6,169 nucleotides of DNA. It comes from an uncultured Bacteroidales bacterium (lineage in GTDB: Bacteria; Bacteroidota; Bacteroidia; Bacteroidales; Bacteroidaceae). The DNA lies in the NCBI GenBank assembly GCA_902768605.1, contig CACXLY010000111.1, positions 1 to 6,169 on the forward strand, given 5' to 3'. Under the pieces are notes generated by a model. That model was not told where the DNA came from, searched no databases, and saw only the letters and a program-made list of their open reading frames with translations. A program made the position numbers and the translations under genes. Below, in pieces: positions 5,328 to 6,169 of the stretch (the stretch's first letter is position 1; each line of letters opens with the position of its first letter).

Positions 5328-6169
5328 ATGAGCTGGAATAACTTCTTCTTCTTCCTCGGCATCGTTTGTGTCGTGGTGATGCTCTTTACGTTCGACGTCA
5401 GCTTCATCGAGCTTTGGGGCCACATCTGCCGTGCAGGTCTGTGGCTCATCCCCATCGTGGGCATCTGGATTGTCGTCTATGGCATCAATGCTCTCGCTTG
5501 GATGTCGGTCATCAAGGGCAACACTGACCCCGACGAGAAAGTGGGCTTTTGGCGAATCTACAAGCTGACCATCACGGGCTATGCGCTCAACTATGCCACT
5601 CCGGTAGGCGGCTTGGGCGGGGAACCGTACCGCATCATGGAGCTGAGCAAGGACATCTCGAAGCAGCACGCCACCTCCAGCGTCATCCTTTATGCGATGT
5701 TTCACGTCTTTGCGCACTTCTGGTTCTGGTTCACGTCCGTCTTCCTCTACCTTGCCCTTGCGCTGGTGGGCGACCTGCCCTTCGATACGACGGTCGGCAT
5801 CGTCTTAGGCATCATCGTAGTCTTCTGCCTGATTGCCTTCTACCTCTTCTATAGGGGATACAAGTACGGGCTCGTCGTGAGGCTGATTCGATGGGTGGGC
5901 CATCTGCCGGGGCTCGGAGGATGGAGCGACAGGTTTCTCAAGGCGCATGCTGAGGCCCTGCATAATGTCGATTCACAAATAGCAGCCCTGCATCAGCAGA
6001 GCCGCAAGAACTTCTATGCAGCCTTGGGCTTGGAGTACCTCTCGCGCATCGTGCAGAGTGCCGAGGTGCTCTTCATGCTCCTGCTTTTCGGCATAGATGG
6101 CGGCGGAGGGTTCGAGGGCATCACGCTCACCTTCTTGCACAGCATCCTCATCGTCTCGCTTACCACGCT
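5328..6169 (+). CDS. LPG-synthase-TM / flippase-like multi-spanning membrane protein (3' end missing)
   Basis: The frame opens with ATG at 5328 (TGA in frame at 5316-5318 just upstream) and stays open to the window end: 280 residues plus two bases. It matches the lysylphosphatidylglycerol synthase TM-region / UPF0104 type. Hydrophobic segments lie at ~5-22, 36-57, 117-148, 156-176 and 246-256, and the family's hallmark glycine-rich loop 'TPVGGLGGEPYR' (91-102) is intact. In MprF the equivalent domain flips aminoacyl-phosphatidylglycerol; stand-alone members are often assigned to lipid or glycan-lipid transport. Here it follows a CDP-alcohol transferase in the same direction, so an activity on that enzyme's lipid product is a reasonable inference but unproven. 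No TAnnTTTG promoter is visible in the gap, so it is probably read from the promoter upstream of the transferase, through the hairpin element. The ATG at 5315 is out of frame and hits a stop after eight codons. Confidence 0.88.
   Translation, partial: MSWNNFFFFLGIVCVVVMLFTFDVSFIELWGHICRAGLWLIPIVGIWIVVYGINALAWMSVIKGNTDPDEKVGFWRIYKLTITGYALNYATPVGGLGGEPYRIMELSKDISKQHATSSVILYAMFHVFAHFWFWFTSVFLYLALALVGDLPFDTTVGIVLGIIVVFCLIAFYLFYRGYKYGLVVRLIRWVGHLPGLGGWSDRFLKAHAEALHNVDSQIAALHQQSRKNFYAALGLEYLSRIVQSAEVLFMLLLFGIDGGGGFEGITLTFLHSILIVSLTT

Noticed and set aside
5315..5341. ATG at 5315 as the start of the flippase-like gene
   Set aside because: It is in another frame and reaches a stop after eight codons; the ATG at 5328 opens the long membrane-protein frame.
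1..6169. tRNA or rRNA genes, riboswitches, insertion-sequence transposase
   Set aside because: No cloverleaf, rRNA segment, riboswitch core or transposase motif was seen on either strand by eye; a covariance-model scan was not possible here.

Overview
The window reads as chromosomal DNA of a Bacteroidales bacterium, most likely Prevotella-like. The grounds are: promoters of the TTTG / TAnnTTTG type used by the Bacteroidetes primary sigma factor, weak or absent Shine-Dalgarno sequences, a DUF4465 surface protein ending in a type IX secretion-like C-terminal tail, and GACCC-ended palindromic repeats that encode the peptide 'SPLKGE'. The genus is inferred from sequence style only.

Left part (1-2158, + strand). 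The window opens inside a large secreted-protein gene (1-1827) made of near-identical DUF4465 domains in tandem (681-bp period, about 95% DNA identity), then a C-terminal beta-rich domain and a sorting-like tail. A 13-bp-stem hairpin follows. Next comes a 54-codon gene (1916-2080) of a small-peptide type common in Bacteroidales, and then a terminator hairpin that probably serves convergent transcription from both sides.

Middle (2159-4133, - strand). A HisC-like PLP-dependent enzyme (3044-4099) and a LicC-like CTP-type nucleotidyltransferase (2159-3016) form an operon read leftward from a textbook Bacteroidetes promoter at 4126-4156. Two pairs of inverted REP-like palindromes (REPIN-like units with GACCC/GGGTC outer ends) have entered this operon. 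One is an in-frame insertion in the middle of the nucleotidyltransferase (2445-2524). The other spans the junction of the two genes (2957-3080) and supplies the last codons and stop of one and the start codon and first 20 codons of the other.

Right part (4207-6169, + strand). A CDP-alcohol phosphatidyltransferase-family membrane protein (4244-5212) is followed, after a 99-bp AT-rich inverted-repeat element, by an LPG-synthase-TM/flippase-like membrane protein that runs off the window (5328-6169). It is divergent from the middle operon, with the two promoters back to back in 144 bp.

Together the four genes look like a headgroup-activation and lipid-assembly module. A PLP enzyme would make an amino or phospho-amino alcohol precursor, a cytidylyltransferase would activate it, a CDP-alcohol transferase would place it on a lipid, and a multi-spanning flippase-like protein would act on the product. 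The families are clear; the substrates are not, and the pathway is inference. The fourth Asp of the CDP-alcohol transferase signature is Gly here, which adds to the uncertainty. No stretch above 300 bases lacks a gene.
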